DNA of 64,000 bases, taken from assembly GCF_014655715.1 (NCBI RefSeq), contig NZ_BNBM01000022.1, positions 115,531 through 179,530 on the forward strand, given 5' to 3'. This document shows positions 18,620 through 27,360 of this stretch, piece after piece. A program made the position numbers and the translations under genes. The notes below the pieces were generated by a model. It saw nothing but the letters and a program-made list of their open reading frames with translations, did not search any database and was not told where the DNA came from. Each line of letters opens with the position of its first letter. Positions within the stretch are counted from its first letter, which is position 1. Source of the DNA: Streptomyces lanatus (GTDB taxonomy: Bacteria > Actinomycetota > Actinomycetes > Streptomycetales > Streptomycetaceae).

Positions 18620-18916
18620 ATGCCTTCCTCCCGCGCCCGCGTCGCCACCGACGCCGCACCGCGCTACGCCAAGCAGCTCGCCTCGCACTTCGGCCGGAAG
18701 ATCCCGGTCGAGGAGACGACGGACGGCGGCCGACGCCTCACCTTCCAGACCACCGACGTCCTCCTCGAACCCCAGGACGACCATCTGCTGATCCGCGTCA
18801 CCGCACCCGACACCTCCTCGCTCACCGCCATCCGGGACGTCGTGGGCAGCCACCTCGAACGCTTCGGACAGCGCAATGAGCTCAGCGTCACCTGGGACGA
18901 GCCCACCGAGGACTGA
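18620..18916 (+). CDS. DUF2218 domain protein
   Basis: A 98-residue protein: RYAKQLASHFGRKIPVEET, a beta-rich middle, and LERFGQRNELSVTWDEP. This is the DUF2218 pattern; characterised members are few, and some lie next to metal or redox genes. It starts 23 bases after ribA and is followed 64 bases later by an oxidoreductase, so the three are probably one transcript. No catalytic residues can be named. Confidence 0.82.
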   Translation: MPSSRARVATDAAPRYAKQLASHFGRKIPVEETTDGGRRLTFQTTDVLLEPQDDHLLIRVTAPDTSSLTAIRDVVGSHLERFGQRNELSVTWDEPTED

Positions 18917-18980
18917 TGCCCGGGACACGCACAAGCGACGCCGACACACACGACGCCCGAGAGAAAGGCACCGCACCGCC

Positions 18981-19928
18981 ATGAAGGCCGTCACCATCAC
19001 CGACTTCGGCGCCGAGCCGCTCCTCACCGATCTGCCCGTGCCGGAACCGGGCCCGGGCGAGCTGCTGGTCAGGCTGCACGCCGCCGCGCTCAACCCCTTC
19101 GACTGGAAGGTCGCCGACGGAGCCCTCAAGGGCGCGGTCGAGCATGGCTTCCCACTGGTCATGGGCTCCGACGGGGCCGGCGTGGTCGAGCGCATCGGCC
19201 CCGGGGTGATCCATTTCCGGCCCGGCGACACCGTCTACGGCCAGTTCATGAACCTTCCGTACGGCCGCGGCTCCTACGCCGAGTACGTCCTGGCCGCCGA
19301 GAACGGGACCCTCGCCCGTATGCCCGACGACCTGCCCTTCCCGGTCGCCGCCGCGCTGCCCACCGCCAGCGTCACCGCCTACCAGGCCATCGAGGCCGCC
19401 CGCCTCGACACCGGGCAGGTGATCCTGATCAACGGCGCGTCCGGCGGCGTAGGCCAGTCGGCGATCCAGTTCGCGGCCCTCCAGGGGGCCAGGGTGCTGG
19501 CCACCGCCACCGGCGACATCGCCGGCCGCCTCCGCGATCTCGGCGCCGACGAGACCATCGACTTCACGACCGCGCCCACGGCCGAGCAGGTCCTCGCCGC
19601 CCATCCCGACGGCATCGACTCCGTCCTGGACCTGATCACCCGGCCCGGCGGCGACATCGACGCCCTGGCGGGGCTGCTCAAGCCCGGCGGCACCTTCGTG
19701 AGCACCAACCGGGCCGCCGACCCCGACGCCCTGGCCGCCCGCGAGATCCACGGCGTCAACCTCGTCAACGACCCCAGCCGCAAGGAACTGGAGTCCCTCG
19801 CCGCCCTGGCCGACGCGGGGAAGCTGCGCATCACGATCGACGCCGAGGTCCCCCTGACCGACGCCCCGGCCGCCGTGGCGCGCGCTCGCGCCGGAGGCTC
19901 GCGCGGCAAAACGGTCATCCTGCTCTGA
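18981..19928 (+). CDS. NADP-dependent oxidoreductase (quinone oxidoreductase-like MDR)
   Basis: A 315-residue medium-chain dehydrogenase/reductase without the zinc-ligand residues, as in the quinone oxidoreductase group: N-terminal GroES-like domain (AALNPFDWKVADGALKG, FPLVMGSDGAGVVERIG, FRPGDTVYG), then the Rossmann domain with INGASGGVGQSAIQFA and GADETIDFTTAPT. The ATG at 18981 follows GAGAAAGG. Likely reduces quinones or activated carbonyls with NADPH. As third gene of the ribA operon it fits a flavin/redox detoxification role, with the old yellow enzyme encoded on the other side of marR. Confidence 0.9.
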   Translation: MKAVTITDFGAEPLLTDLPVPEPGPGELLVRLHAAALNPFDWKVADGALKGAVEHGFPLVMGSDGAGVVERIGPGVIHFRPGDTVYGQFMNLPYGRGSYAEYVLAAENGTLARMPDDLPFPVAAALPTASVTAYQAIEAARLDTGQVILINGASGGVGQSAIQFAALQGARVLATATGDIAGRLRDLGADETIDFTTAPTAEQVLAAHPDGIDSVLDLITRPGGDIDALAGLLKPGGTFVSTNRAADPDALAAREIHGVNLVNDPSRKELESLAALADAGKLRITIDAEVPLTDAPAAVARARAGGSRGKTVILL

Positions 19929-19937
19929 CGCCCACCT

Positions 19938-20336
19938 CTACCGGCTCACCCACCCTTGGCGGCGCAGCACCTCCGACACGTCCGGCGCCTCGTAGTGCTC
20001 GCCCTTGAGGACCTTGCCGTCGGCGCGGCGGGCGACCTGGCCGTCGGGGCCCAGCTTGGTCATGTTGGAGCGGTGGATCTCGGCGAGGACCGCGTCGAGG
20101 TCGATGCCGTGGACCAGGGCGGTGCCGTACGCGACATAGACGACGTCCGCCAGCTCGTGCGCGAGTCTGTCGAGCGGGCCGGTCACGGAGACCTCGGCGA
20201 CCTCCGCGGCCTCCTCCGCCAGCAGCTCTCCACGGTGCGCGGCCAGCTCCGGGGCGATCGCCGTCGGCGTACTGCGGGCGTCGAGCCCGAAGGCACGGTG
20301 GAATTCACGGACCAGGTCGGCGGGCGAGGAACTCAT
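19938..20336 (-). CDS. MazG-like nucleotide pyrophosphohydrolase
   Basis: A 132-residue all-alpha NTP pyrophosphatase-type protein. The metal-binding pattern is LLAEEAAEVAEV (ExxE-type) with HELADVVYVAYGTALVHGIDLD downstream; it ends SNMTKLGPDGQV...GEHYEAPDVSEVL, a tail often seen in the small MazG/phosphoribosyl-ATP-diphosphatase-like family. It likely hydrolyses (non-canonical) nucleoside triphosphates. The ATG at 20336 (MSSSPADLV) matches the domain start; a longer frame exists upstream without similarity. Convergent with the oxidoreductase gene, 9 bases apart. Confidence 0.82.
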   Translation of the reverse strand: MSSSPADLVREFHRAFGLDARSTPTAIAPELAAHRGELLAEEAAEVAEVSVTGPLDRLAHELADVVYVAYGTALVHGIDLDAVLAEIHRSNMTKLGPDGQVARRADGKVLKGEHYEAPDVSEVLRRQGWVSR

Positions 20337-20431
20337 GCGGCGACTGTATCGGCCCGCACTGACACCCCGGCCTCGCGCACTGTGACCCCGACCCTGGTCA
20401 GCACCACGTCCCGGCTGGCAGGATCGCCGCC

Positions 20432-21427
20432 ATGTCCAAGGCACTCACCCGCATCAGCAGGCGCCACGCCCTCAGGGGCGGGGCCGCCGGTTTCGTGGCC
20501 CTCGGGCTGCTGCTGTGGTGGCTGCTGCCCCTGGGCGACGAGCCGCCCAGCGGGACGATCACCTTCAGCACCGGCACGCGCGCGGGGGTGTACCAGGAGT
20601 ACGGCGAGCTTCTGCGCAACGAGCTCGCCAGGGACATGCCGCAGCTGAAGGTACGGCTGCTGACGAGCGCCGGGTCGCAGGAGAACGTCGAGCGGGTGGC
20701 GACCGGCAAGGCCGACTTCACCATCGCCGCCGCCGACGCGGTGGACACGCACCAGATGGGTGGCAGGTCCGTCACCGACCGGCTGCGCGGAGTCGCCCGC
20801 CTGTACGACGACTATGTTCAGCTGGTCGTCCCGCCGGACTCGGACATCCGCTCCGTGGCGGACCTGAAGGGCAAGCGGGTGGCCATAGGGCTGCCCAACT
20901 CGGGCGTACGGCTCATCGCCACGCGTGTACTGCGGGCCGCCGGCATCGACCCCGAGAAGGACATCACGCCCAGGGCGGACGGCATCGACACCGGGCCCAA
21001 GCGGCTCGGCCATGAGCTCGACGCGTTCTTCTGGTCGGGCGGCCTGCCGACGGACGGGCTGGCGAAGATCGCCGAGGCCTCGGCGTTCCGGTTCGTGCCG
21101 ATCGACTCCGACCTCGTCGCCAAGGTGCACGCCCAGGGCGACACGGCGCACTTCTACCGTGCGACCAACATGCCGGAGTCGGCGTATCCGACCGTGCAGA
21201 ACGGCGACACGGTGCCGACGATCGCCGTCTCCAACCTGCTGATCACCCGCAAGGACATGGACCCCCGGCTCACCGAGTGGCTCACCCGTACGGTGATCAA
21301 GAGCCGCGACGGCATCGGCGCGCACGTCCACTCCGCCCAGCTCGTCGATCTGCGTACGGCGATCTACACCGACCCGCTGACGCTGCACGACGGGGCGCAG
21401 CGGTACTACCGCTCGGTCAAGCCGTAG
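20432..21427 (+). CDS. TAXI-family TRAP-type solute-binding protein
   Basis: A 331-residue exported binding protein. The N-terminus ISRRHALRGGAAGFVALGLLLWWLL has twin arginines before the hydrophobic segment, compatible with a Tat signal or an anchor. The mature part begins GTITFSTGTRAGVYQEYGELL, the TAXI-family opening, followed by LLTSAGSQENVERVATGKADF and VADLKGKRVAIGLPNSGVR. TAXI proteins deliver small organic acids or glutamate-like ligands to TRAP permeases; no TRAP membrane subunits are encoded nearby. Its position facing gluK invites the guess that it serves ligand sensing, which is inference only. Confidence 0.85.
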   Translation: MSKALTRISRRHALRGGAAGFVALGLLLWWLLPLGDEPPSGTITFSTGTRAGVYQEYGELLRNELARDMPQLKVRLLTSAGSQENVERVATGKADFTIAAADAVDTHQMGGRSVTDRLRGVARLYDDYVQLVVPPDSDIRSVADLKGKRVAIGLPNSGVRLIATRVLRAAGIDPEKDITPRADGIDTGPKRLGHELDAFFWSGGLPTDGLAKIAEASAFRFVPIDSDLVAKVHAQGDTAHFYRATNMPESAYPTVQNGDTVPTIAVSNLLITRKDMDPRLTEWLTRTVIKSRDGIGAHVHSAQLVDLRTAIYTDPLTLHDGAQRYYRSVKP

Positions 21428-21523
21428 CCGTAGCCCTAGCCGTAGAAACCAGTCGGGCAGGCTTCCCCGGACGACCTCCCGTGGGAACCCGTGACTCGGA
21501 ACCCGTAACCCGCCGCACCCGCG

Positions 21524-22915
21524 CTACTCCGCAGGGGCCGACCTCGGCACCGTCACCGTCACCCGCAACCCGTGCGGCTCGTGATTGCCGTAGGTGATCG
21601 AGCCCCCGCCCGCCGCGAGCAGGGCCCTTGAGATCGACAGGCCCAGGCCGGAGCCCTTGATGTTCTGGTGGCGGCCGCTGCGCCAGAAGCGGTCGCCGAT
21701 GCGGGTGAGCTCCTCGTCGCTGAGGCCGGGGCCGTGGTCGGTCACCTCGATGGTCGACATGGAGCCGTTGGAGGTGACGGTGACCATGACTCTCTCGTCC
21801 TTCGGCGTGAACTTGACCGCGTTGTCGATCACCGCGTCCAGGGCGCTGGACAGCGCGACGGGGTCGGCCCAGCCGGTGGTGGCCGGACAGTTCCCGATCA
21901 GCCGCACGCCCTTGGCCTCGGCGGTCGGCGACCAGGCCGCGACGCGCTCGGCGGCCAGCGCGCCGACGTCGGTGAGCCTCAGGTCGGCCTCGGTGTGCTC
22001 GGCCAGGGCCAGGTCGAGCAGGTCGTCCAGGACCTGGGCGAGGCGCTTGCCCTCGGCCTGGACCGACGCGATCTCCGCATTGCCCTCCGGAAGTTCGAAA
22101 GCGAGCAGTTCGATCCGCAGCAGCAGCGCCGCGAGGGGGTTGCGCAGCTGGTGCGAGGCGTCGGCGACGAAGGCGCGCTGCTGCTCCAGCACATCCTCGA
22201 CGTTGTCCGCCATCTCGTTGAACGACCGGGCCAGCCGCCGGAGTTCCGGCGGACCGCTGGCAACCGCGACGCGCGACTTGAGCCTGCCGCTGGCGATCTC
22301 ATGCGTCGTCACGTCCAGGACGCGCACCGGCCTGAGCACCCAGCCGGTCAGCCGCAGGGCGGCACCGACAGCCACCAGCATCGCCGCCGTCAGACCGCCG
22401 CCGATGATCAGCCAGCCGTGCAGGATCCGCGAGCGCATCTGCCCGGTCGGCGAATCGGTGACGACGACCGCGACGACATCACCGTCCCGGATCACCGGCG
22501 AGGCGACGACCAGGCGCCCCCGCTGCCAGGGCCACACCTGCCGGGGGTCATGGCTGCGCCGGCTCAGCAACGACTCCTCGAAGGCGTCGCGCACCTCGCC
22601 GGTCTCGGGCAGGAACCAGGTCGTCGGCCCGTTGGCGAGCGGCGTGTCATTGGGCAGGAAGACGCCGGCCCGGATGCCGTAGACGTCGTAGTAGCTCTCC
22701 AGCTCCCGGCTCAGGATGCGCAGGTCGTCACGGGAGCCGGTGGTGGTGTCGGCGGCGGGGCGGGCGATGGCCGCGAAGTACGCCGTGTCGTCGATCCGGT
22801 CGACGACGACCTTCTGCTGCTGGGCGGCGGCGGTACTGATCGCGAGCGGGACGCCGAGCGCGAGCAGCACGGCCGCCATCAGGACGATCAGCAGCGGGAG
22901 GAGTCGAGTGCGCAC
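21524..22915 (-). CDS. gluK: Sensor histidine kinase, GluK-type
   Basis: A 463-residue kinase: membrane segment 1 at residues 5-27, an extracytoplasmic domain of about 140 residues, membrane segment 2 (LIIGGGLTAAMLVAVGAALRL), HAMP, then ADASHQLRNPLAALLLRIE as the H-box, an N-region with LDAVIDNAVKF, and GSGLGLSISRALL. It lies 9 bases after the response-regulator gene in the same direction and divergent from gluABCD. In S. coelicolor the pair at this place is GluR-GluK, reported to sense glutamate and control gluABCD; identification is by gene order and domain layout, not by alignment. Confidence 0.88.
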   Translation of the reverse strand: MRTRLLPLLIVLMAAVLLALGVPLAISTAAAQQQKVVVDRIDDTAYFAAIARPAADTTTGSRDDLRILSRELESYYDVYGIRAGVFLPNDTPLANGPTTWFLPETGEVRDAFEESLLSRRSHDPRQVWPWQRGRLVVASPVIRDGDVVAVVVTDSPTGQMRSRILHGWLIIGGGLTAAMLVAVGAALRLTGWVLRPVRVLDVTTHEIASGRLKSRVAVASGPPELRRLARSFNEMADNVEDVLEQQRAFVADASHQLRNPLAALLLRIELLAFELPEGNAEIASVQAEGKRLAQVLDDLLDLALAEHTEADLRLTDVGALAAERVAAWSPTAEAKGVRLIGNCPATTGWADPVALSSALDAVIDNAVKFTPKDERVMVTVTSNGSMSTIEVTDHGPGLSDEELTRIGDRFWRSGRHQNIKGSGLGLSISRALLAAGGGSITYGNHEPHGLRVTVTVPRSAPAE

Positions 22916-22924
22916 CCTTGCCCG

Positions 22925-23611
22925 CTACGAGCCCGGGGCGACGAGCCGGTACCCGACGCCGCGAACGGTCTCGATCAGCGCCGGCATGCGCAGCTTGGCG
23001 CGCAGGGACGCCACATGCACCTCAAGGGTGCGCCCGGTCCCCTCCCAACTCGTGCGCCACACCTCGCTGATGATCTGCTCCCTGCGGAAGACGACCCCCG
23101 GACGCTGGGCCAGCAGGGCGAGCAGATCGAACTCCTTGCGGGTCAGCTGGACGACGGAACCGTCGACGCTGACCTGACGCGTGGGCAGCTCGATATGAAC
23201 GGCCCCCAGCCGCAGCACACCCTCACCACCCGCCCCGGGCTCCTCGGAGACCGTGCGCCGGCTGACGGCGTGGATCCGGGCGAGCAGCTCCCCGGTGTCG
23301 TAGGGCTTGACCACGTAGTCGTCGGCCCCGAGATTGAGGCCATGGATACGGGAGCGCACGTCCGAGCGTGCGGTGACCATGATCACCGGGGTGCTGGTGC
23401 GCTTGCGGATCTTGCCGCAGACCTCGTAACCGTCCTGGTCGGGCAGGCCGAGGTCGAGAAGGACGACACCGAAGCCGTTCCCCTCGGGGATGAGCGCCTG
23501 AAGTGCCTCCTCGCCGCTACGCGCGTGCGTGACGTCGAAACCATGCCGCGCCAGCACCGCGGACAGCGCGGCTGCGACATGATTGTCGTCCTCGACGAGG
23601 AGGAGTCTCAT
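22925..23611 (-). CDS. gluR: OmpR-family response regulator, GluR-type
   Basis: A 228-residue regulator: receiver domain with acidic pair VEDDN at residues 7-10, phosphorylatable Asp53 in VLLDLGLPDQDG, Thr in MVTARSD and Lys in YVVKPYD; then an OmpR winged helix (RLGAVHIELPTRQVSV, LTRKEFDLLALLAQRPGVVF, GRTLEVHVASLRAKL, ETVRGVGYRL). The ATG at 23611 puts MRLLLVEDD at the N-terminus; the longer frame upstream has no similarity. Transcribed with gluK and probably autoregulated from the shared gluR-gluA control region. Confidence 0.92.
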   Translation of the reverse strand: MRLLLVEDDNHVAAALSAVLARHGFDVTHARSGEEALQALIPEGNGFGVVLLDLGLPDQDGYEVCGKIRKRTSTPVIMVTARSDVRSRIHGLNLGADDYVVKPYDTGELLARIHAVSRRTVSEEPGAGGEGVLRLGAVHIELPTRQVSVDGSVVQLTRKEFDLLALLAQRPGVVFRREQIISEVWRTSWEGTGRTLEVHVASLRAKLRMPALIETVRGVGYRLVAPGS

Positions 23612-23790
23612 CCCGGCCTCCCTCAGTTCACCGGCCGTACGATTCGTATAGATACACACTGCGTGTGCACACGCGCGTGCACCATGGAAGTCACGCTGAT
23701 GGACGAGGACGCCGTCAAGTGGGTTCCGGTTGCGGGCGGCTTCCGTTACCCAGCCGGTACGCGCGCAGGTCACAAGTGCTACGACAGGTG

Positions 23791-23806
23791 TCCGATTGCT
23801 ATCGGA
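23791..23806. promoter_or_regulatory. Dyad in the gluR-gluA control region
   Basis: TCCGATTGCTATCGGA: perfect 6-base arms with a 4-base centre, about 95 bases before the gluA ATG. A related TCGGATAC follows at about 23847. The position suits a regulator site for the divergent genes, GluR being the obvious candidate; no binding-site consensus is claimed. Confidence 0.5.
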
Positions 23807-23863
23807 TCGTGATGCTCAGATTCCCCTCAGAACTGATGACGCAGGTCGGATACGGTTATTACT

Positions 23864-23885
23864 GTCCTCCGAAACCGAGGAGGAC
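23864..23885 (+). promoter_or_regulatory. Hairpin just before the gluA ribosome-binding site
   Basis: GTCCTCC (23864-23870) pairs with GGAGGAC (23879-23885) around an 8-base loop. The 3' arm contains a purine-rich AGGAGG that could act as a distant Shine-Dalgarno; the nearer GGAG at 23886-23889 stays free, so the effect on translation is uncertain. Confidence 0.45.
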
Positions 23886-23899
23886 GGAGCCTGAGAGCG

Positions 23900-24676
23900 A
23901 TGACCGAAGTATCGGTGGCCAAGGAAGATGCGGCCGCGACCGGCGACCTGGTCGTCCTGAAGAACGTCAACAAGCATTTCGGCGCGTTGCATGTGCTGCA
24001 GGACATCGACCTGACGATCGCCCGCGGTGAGGTCGTCGTGGTCATCGGACCCTCCGGGTCCGGGAAGTCCACCCTTTGCCGCACCATCAACCGCCTCGAG
24101 ACGATCGACTCCGGCGCGATCGCCATCGACGGCAAGCCGCTGCCCGCGGAAGGCAAGGAGCTGGCCCGGCTGCGCGCGGACGTGGGGATGGTCTTCCAGT
24201 CCTTCAACCTCTTCGCGCACAAGACTGTGCTCGAGAACGTGATGCTGGGCCAGATCAAGGTCCGCAAGGCGGACAAGAAGCAGGCCGAGGAGAAGGCCCG
24301 CGCGCTGTTGGACCGCGTGGGTGTGGGTACCCAGGCGGACAAGTACCCCGCGCAGCTCTCCGGCGGCCAGCAGCAGCGAGTGGCCATCGCCCGGGCGCTG
24401 GCCATGGACCCCAAGGTCATGCTCTTCGACGAGCCGACATCGGCTCTCGACCCGGAGATGATCAACGAGGTCCTGGAGGTCATGCAGCAGCTCGCCCGCG
24501 ACGGCATGACCATGATCGTCGTCACCCATGAGATGGGCTTCGCCCGTTCTGCCGCCAACCGGGTGGTCTTCATGGCGGACGGCAAGATCGTCGAAGAGGC
24601 TGTGCCGGACCAGTTCTTCAGCAATCCACGCAGCGACCGCGCCAAGGACTTCCTGTCCAAGATCCTGCACCACTGA
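23900..24676 (+). CDS. gluA: Glutamate ABC transporter ATP-binding protein
   Basis: A 258-residue ATPase energising glutamate import. Walker A GPSGSGKSTLC, Q-loop VFQSFNLFAHK, signature LSGGQQQRVAIARALA, Walker B VMLFDEPTSALD, H-loop VVTHEMGFA. The polar-amino-acid subfamily pattern (HFGALHVLQDIDLTIARGE) fits. It is the first gene of gluABCD, followed 103 bases later by the binding protein. Expression is likely controlled by GluR from the upstream dyads. Confidence 0.95.
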   Translation: MTEVSVAKEDAAATGDLVVLKNVNKHFGALHVLQDIDLTIARGEVVVVIGPSGSGKSTLCRTINRLETIDSGAIAIDGKPLPAEGKELARLRADVGMVFQSFNLFAHKTVLENVMLGQIKVRKADKKQAEEKARALLDRVGVGTQADKYPAQLSGGQQQRVAIARALAMDPKVMLFDEPTSALDPEMINEVLEVMQQLARDGMTMIVVTHEMGFARSAANRVVFMADGKIVEEAVPDQFFSNPRSDRAKDFLSKILHH

Positions 24677-24779
24677 CGGATCCCGCATCCGTGACGGACT
24701 GCGTCTCGCATCCGACGACCTGCGACACCCGCCGCCCCCAGAGGGCACGCATCTCTTCTCCACACAAAGGATGTTCACC

Positions 24780-25622
24780 ATGAAGCTCCGCAAGGTCTCC
24801 GCCGCGGCGGCCGCCGCCCTCGTCCTCTCGATCACCGCCACCGCTTGTGGTGGCGACGGTGACAGTGACAGCGGGTCGGGCTCCGGGGGTGGCGACAAGA
24901 TCAAGATCGGTATCAAGTACGACCAGCCGGGTCTGGGCCTGAAGGAGCCCGACGGCACCTTCTCCGGCTTCGACGTCGACGTCGCCACGTATGTGGCGAA
25001 GGAGCTCGGCTACGACGCAGACCAGATCGACTTCGTCGAGACGAAGAGCGCCGACCGTGAGAACGCCCTCGCCCGCGGCGACGTGAAGCTCATCGCGGCG
25101 ACGTACTCGATCACCGACGAGCGCAAGCAGAAGGTCGACTTCGCCGGCCCGTACCTGCTGGCCCACCAGGACCTGCTGGTCAAGACCGACTCGGACATCA
25201 CCGAGGCGACCGACCTGAACGGCAAGAACCTGTGCTCGGTGGTCGGCTCCACCTCGGCGCAGAACGTCCACGACGACTTCGCCCCGAAGGCCAACCTCAA
25301 GGAGAACAGCACCTACTCGGAGTGCATCTCCTCGCTGCAGAACGGCACCGTGGACGCCCTGACCACGGACGACTCGATCCTCGCCGGCTACGCCGCGCAG
25401 GCGCAGTACAAGGGCAAGTTCAAGCTCGCCGGCCTCAAGCTGAGCAACGAGAACTACGGCATCGGTGTGAAGAAGGGTGACACCGAGACCGTGAACAAGG
25501 TCAACGCCGCCCTCGAGAAGATGGTCAGCTCGAAGGCCTGGGACAAGGCGGTCGCCGACAACTTCGGTCCGGCCAACTACAAGAACGAGCCCGCGCCGAA
25601 GATCGGCGTCATCGTCAAGTAG
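24780..25622 (+). CDS. gluB: Glutamate-binding lipoprotein
   Basis: A 280-residue extracellular binding protein of the family 3 (polar amino acid) type. The signal peptide ends in a TATACGG lipobox near residue 24, followed by a Ser/Gly/Asp linker. Family signatures: FSGFDVDVATYVAKELG, RGDVKLIAATYSITDERKQKVDFAGPYL and NLCSVVGSTSAQNV. The start codon at 24780 follows AAAGGATG; an ATG three codons upstream is also possible. A GC-rich hairpin after its stop separates it from the permease genes. Confidence 0.95.
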   Translation: MKLRKVSAAAAAALVLSITATACGGDGDSDSGSGSGGGDKIKIGIKYDQPGLGLKEPDGTFSGFDVDVATYVAKELGYDADQIDFVETKSADRENALARGDVKLIAATYSITDERKQKVDFAGPYLLAHQDLLVKTDSDITEATDLNGKNLCSVVGSTSAQNVHDDFAPKANLKENSTYSECISSLQNGTVDALTTDDSILAGYAAQAQYKGKFKLAGLKLSNENYGIGVKKGDTETVNKVNAALEKMVSSKAWDKAVADNFGPANYKNEPAPKIGVIVK

Positions 25623-25638
25623 CGCAGTGCCTGACCGG

Positions 25639-25674
25639 CGCGCCGCCGTCCACCGCGATCAGGGCGGCGGCGCG
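25639..25674 (+). terminator. Intercistronic hairpin gluB/gluC
   Basis: CGCGCCGCCG (25639-25648) pairs perfectly with CGGCGGCGCG (25665-25674), extended by three more pairs including a wobble, around a 10-base loop. Sitting 16 bases after gluB, it likely acts as a partial terminator or as a 3' stabiliser, giving more binding protein than permease. Confidence 0.7.
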
Positions 25675-25718
25675 TCGCGCTATCCACATACGCCACCCAC
25701 CCGGAAGCGCGGGAGATC

Positions 25719-26393
25719 GTGTTCGACTTTCTTTCTGACTACAACGACCCATCTCTGTTGGGTGCCTTCTGGATGACGGTGAAACTGACCGCCGTCTCCG
25801 GCCTCGGTTCCCTGATCTGGGGCACCCTTCTGGCCGCGATGCGGGTCAGCCCCGTCCCGCTCATGCGCGGGTTCGGCACGGCCTATGTGAACATCGTCCG
25901 GAACATCCCCCTGACGGTCATCATCATCTTCACCTCGCTCGGTCTCGCCGATGTCTTCGGCGTGACGCTGGGCGCCTCCGACTTCAAGGTCCAGGGCTTC
26001 CGCCTCGCGATCCTCGGTCTCGTCGGCTATACCGCGGCCTTCGTCTGCGAGGCGATTCGTTCCGGCATCAACACCGTGCCGATGGGCCAGGCCGAAGCGG
26101 CCCGTGCCATTGGGCTGACCTTCAGTCAGACCCTCCGGCTCATCATCCTGCCGCAGGCCTTCCGCTCGGTCATCGGCCCGCTGGCCAACGTGCTGATCGC
26201 CCTCACCAAGAACACCACCGTTGCGGCGGCGATCGGCGTGGCCGAGGCTGCCTACCTGATGAAGGCAATGATCGAGAACGAGGCTCAGACGCTCCTCATC
26301 GGCGCGATCTTCGCCTTCGGTTTCGTGGTACTGACCCTGCCCACCGGCCTCTTCCTGGGCTGGCTGAGCAAGCGACTGGCGGTGAAGCGATGA
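25719..26393 (+). CDS. gluC: Glutamate ABC transporter permease
   Basis: A 224-residue inner-membrane subunit of the His/Glu/Gln/Arg permease family, with about five membrane segments and the EAA loop EAARAIGLTFSQTLRLIILPQAFR contacting the ATPase. Start is GTG at 25719 with GGAG just before. It overlaps gluD by four bases (ATGA), indicating coupled translation of the two permease subunits. Confidence 0.93.
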   Translation: MFDFLSDYNDPSLLGAFWMTVKLTAVSGLGSLIWGTLLAAMRVSPVPLMRGFGTAYVNIVRNIPLTVIIIFTSLGLADVFGVTLGASDFKVQGFRLAILGLVGYTAAFVCEAIRSGINTVPMGQAEAARAIGLTFSQTLRLIILPQAFRSVIGPLANVLIALTKNTTVAAAIGVAEAAYLMKAMIENEAQTLLIGAIFAFGFVVLTLPTGLFLGWLSKRLAVKR

Positions 26394-27298
26394 GTTCCGT
26401 TCTCTACGACGCCCCGGGCCCTCGCGCCAAACGGCGCAATGTGGTCCTCTCGGTGGTCTTCGTCGCCCTGCTCGCCCTGCTCGTGTGGTTCGTCTGGGAC
26501 GCCATGGATGGCAAGGGCCAGCTTGAGTGGGCCCTGTGGAAACCGTTCACGGAGTCCAACGCCTGGTCGACGTATCTGCTGCCGGGACTCGCCAATACGC
26601 TCAAGGCCGCGGCGCTGGCCATGGTGATCGCCCTTCCGCTTGGCGCGGTCTTCGGCATCTCACGCCTTTCGGACCACCTCTCGGTGCGGCTTCCGGCCGC
26701 CTGGGTCGTGGAATTCTTCCGGGCGATTCCGGTCCTGCTGCTGATGCTGTTCGCCAACGAGTTCTACGACCGCTGGACGAACGTCACCACTGAGCAGCGG
26801 CCGATCTACGCGGTCGTCACCGGCCTGGTGCTCTACAACGCGTCCGTCCTCGCCGAGATCGTGCGGGCCGGCATCCTCGCGCTTCCCAAGGGGCAGTCCG
26901 AGGCCGCGATGGCGATCGGCCTGCGCAAGAACCAGACGATGCGGACCATCCTGCTGCCGCAGGCCGTGACCGCCATGCTGCCGGCCATCGTCAGCCAGCT
27001 CGTGGTCATCGTGAAGGACACCGCGCTGGGCGGCGTGATGATCGGGTTCACCGAGCTGCTCAACGCGCGCGGCACACTGGCGGCCAACTACGGCAACCCC
27101 ATCCCCAGCTTCGTCATCGTGGCGATCATCTACATCATCCTCAACTTCATCCTCACCAGCTTCGCCAGCTGGCTGGAGCAGAGGTTGCGGCGGAGCAAGA
27201 AGGGCACGGGTGCGGTGCTCAGCGCCGATGAGGTGGAGGAGCTGAACCCGGCGGCCGTGCAGGGCTCCTTCGGGACCGGTGCTGGCGGGACGATCTGA
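26390..27298 (+). CDS. gluD: Glutamate ABC transporter permease
   Basis: A 302-residue second permease subunit, longer than gluC by an N-terminal membrane segment (VVLSVVFVALLALLVWFVW) and a charged C-terminal tail. The EAA loop reads EAAMAIGLRKNQTMRTILLPQAV. Together GluC and GluD form the channel for glutamate imported via GluB and energised by GluA. A perfect 17-bp terminator hairpin follows 22 bases after its stop. Confidence 0.93.
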   Translation: MSSVLYDAPGPRAKRRNVVLSVVFVALLALLVWFVWDAMDGKGQLEWALWKPFTESNAWSTYLLPGLANTLKAAALAMVIALPLGAVFGISRLSDHLSVRLPAAWVVEFFRAIPVLLLMLFANEFYDRWTNVTTEQRPIYAVVTGLVLYNASVLAEIVRAGILALPKGQSEAAMAIGLRKNQTMRTILLPQAVTAMLPAIVSQLVVIVKDTALGGVMIGFTELLNARGTLAANYGNPIPSFVIVAIIYIILNFILTSFASWLEQRLRRSKKGTGAVLSADEVEELNPAAVQGSFGTGAGGTI

Positions 27299-27320
27299 CC
27301 ACCAGTCACATCGCTTGAGC

Positions 27321-27360
27321 TGACGGAGGGCAGTGGCATGATCGCCACTGCCCTCCGTCA
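27321..27360 (+). terminator. Terminator after gluABCD
   Basis: A perfect 17-bp stem (27321-27337 with 27344-27360) and a 6-base ATGATC loop. No T-run follows. This is the strongest simple hairpin between coding regions in the window and closes the glutamate operon. Confidence 0.9.

Noticed and set aside
21428..21523. GTAGCC-type short repeats between the TAXI gene and gluK as a terminator
   Set aside because: They are direct, not inverted, repeats and form no convincing hairpin; termination between these convergent genes remains unassigned.
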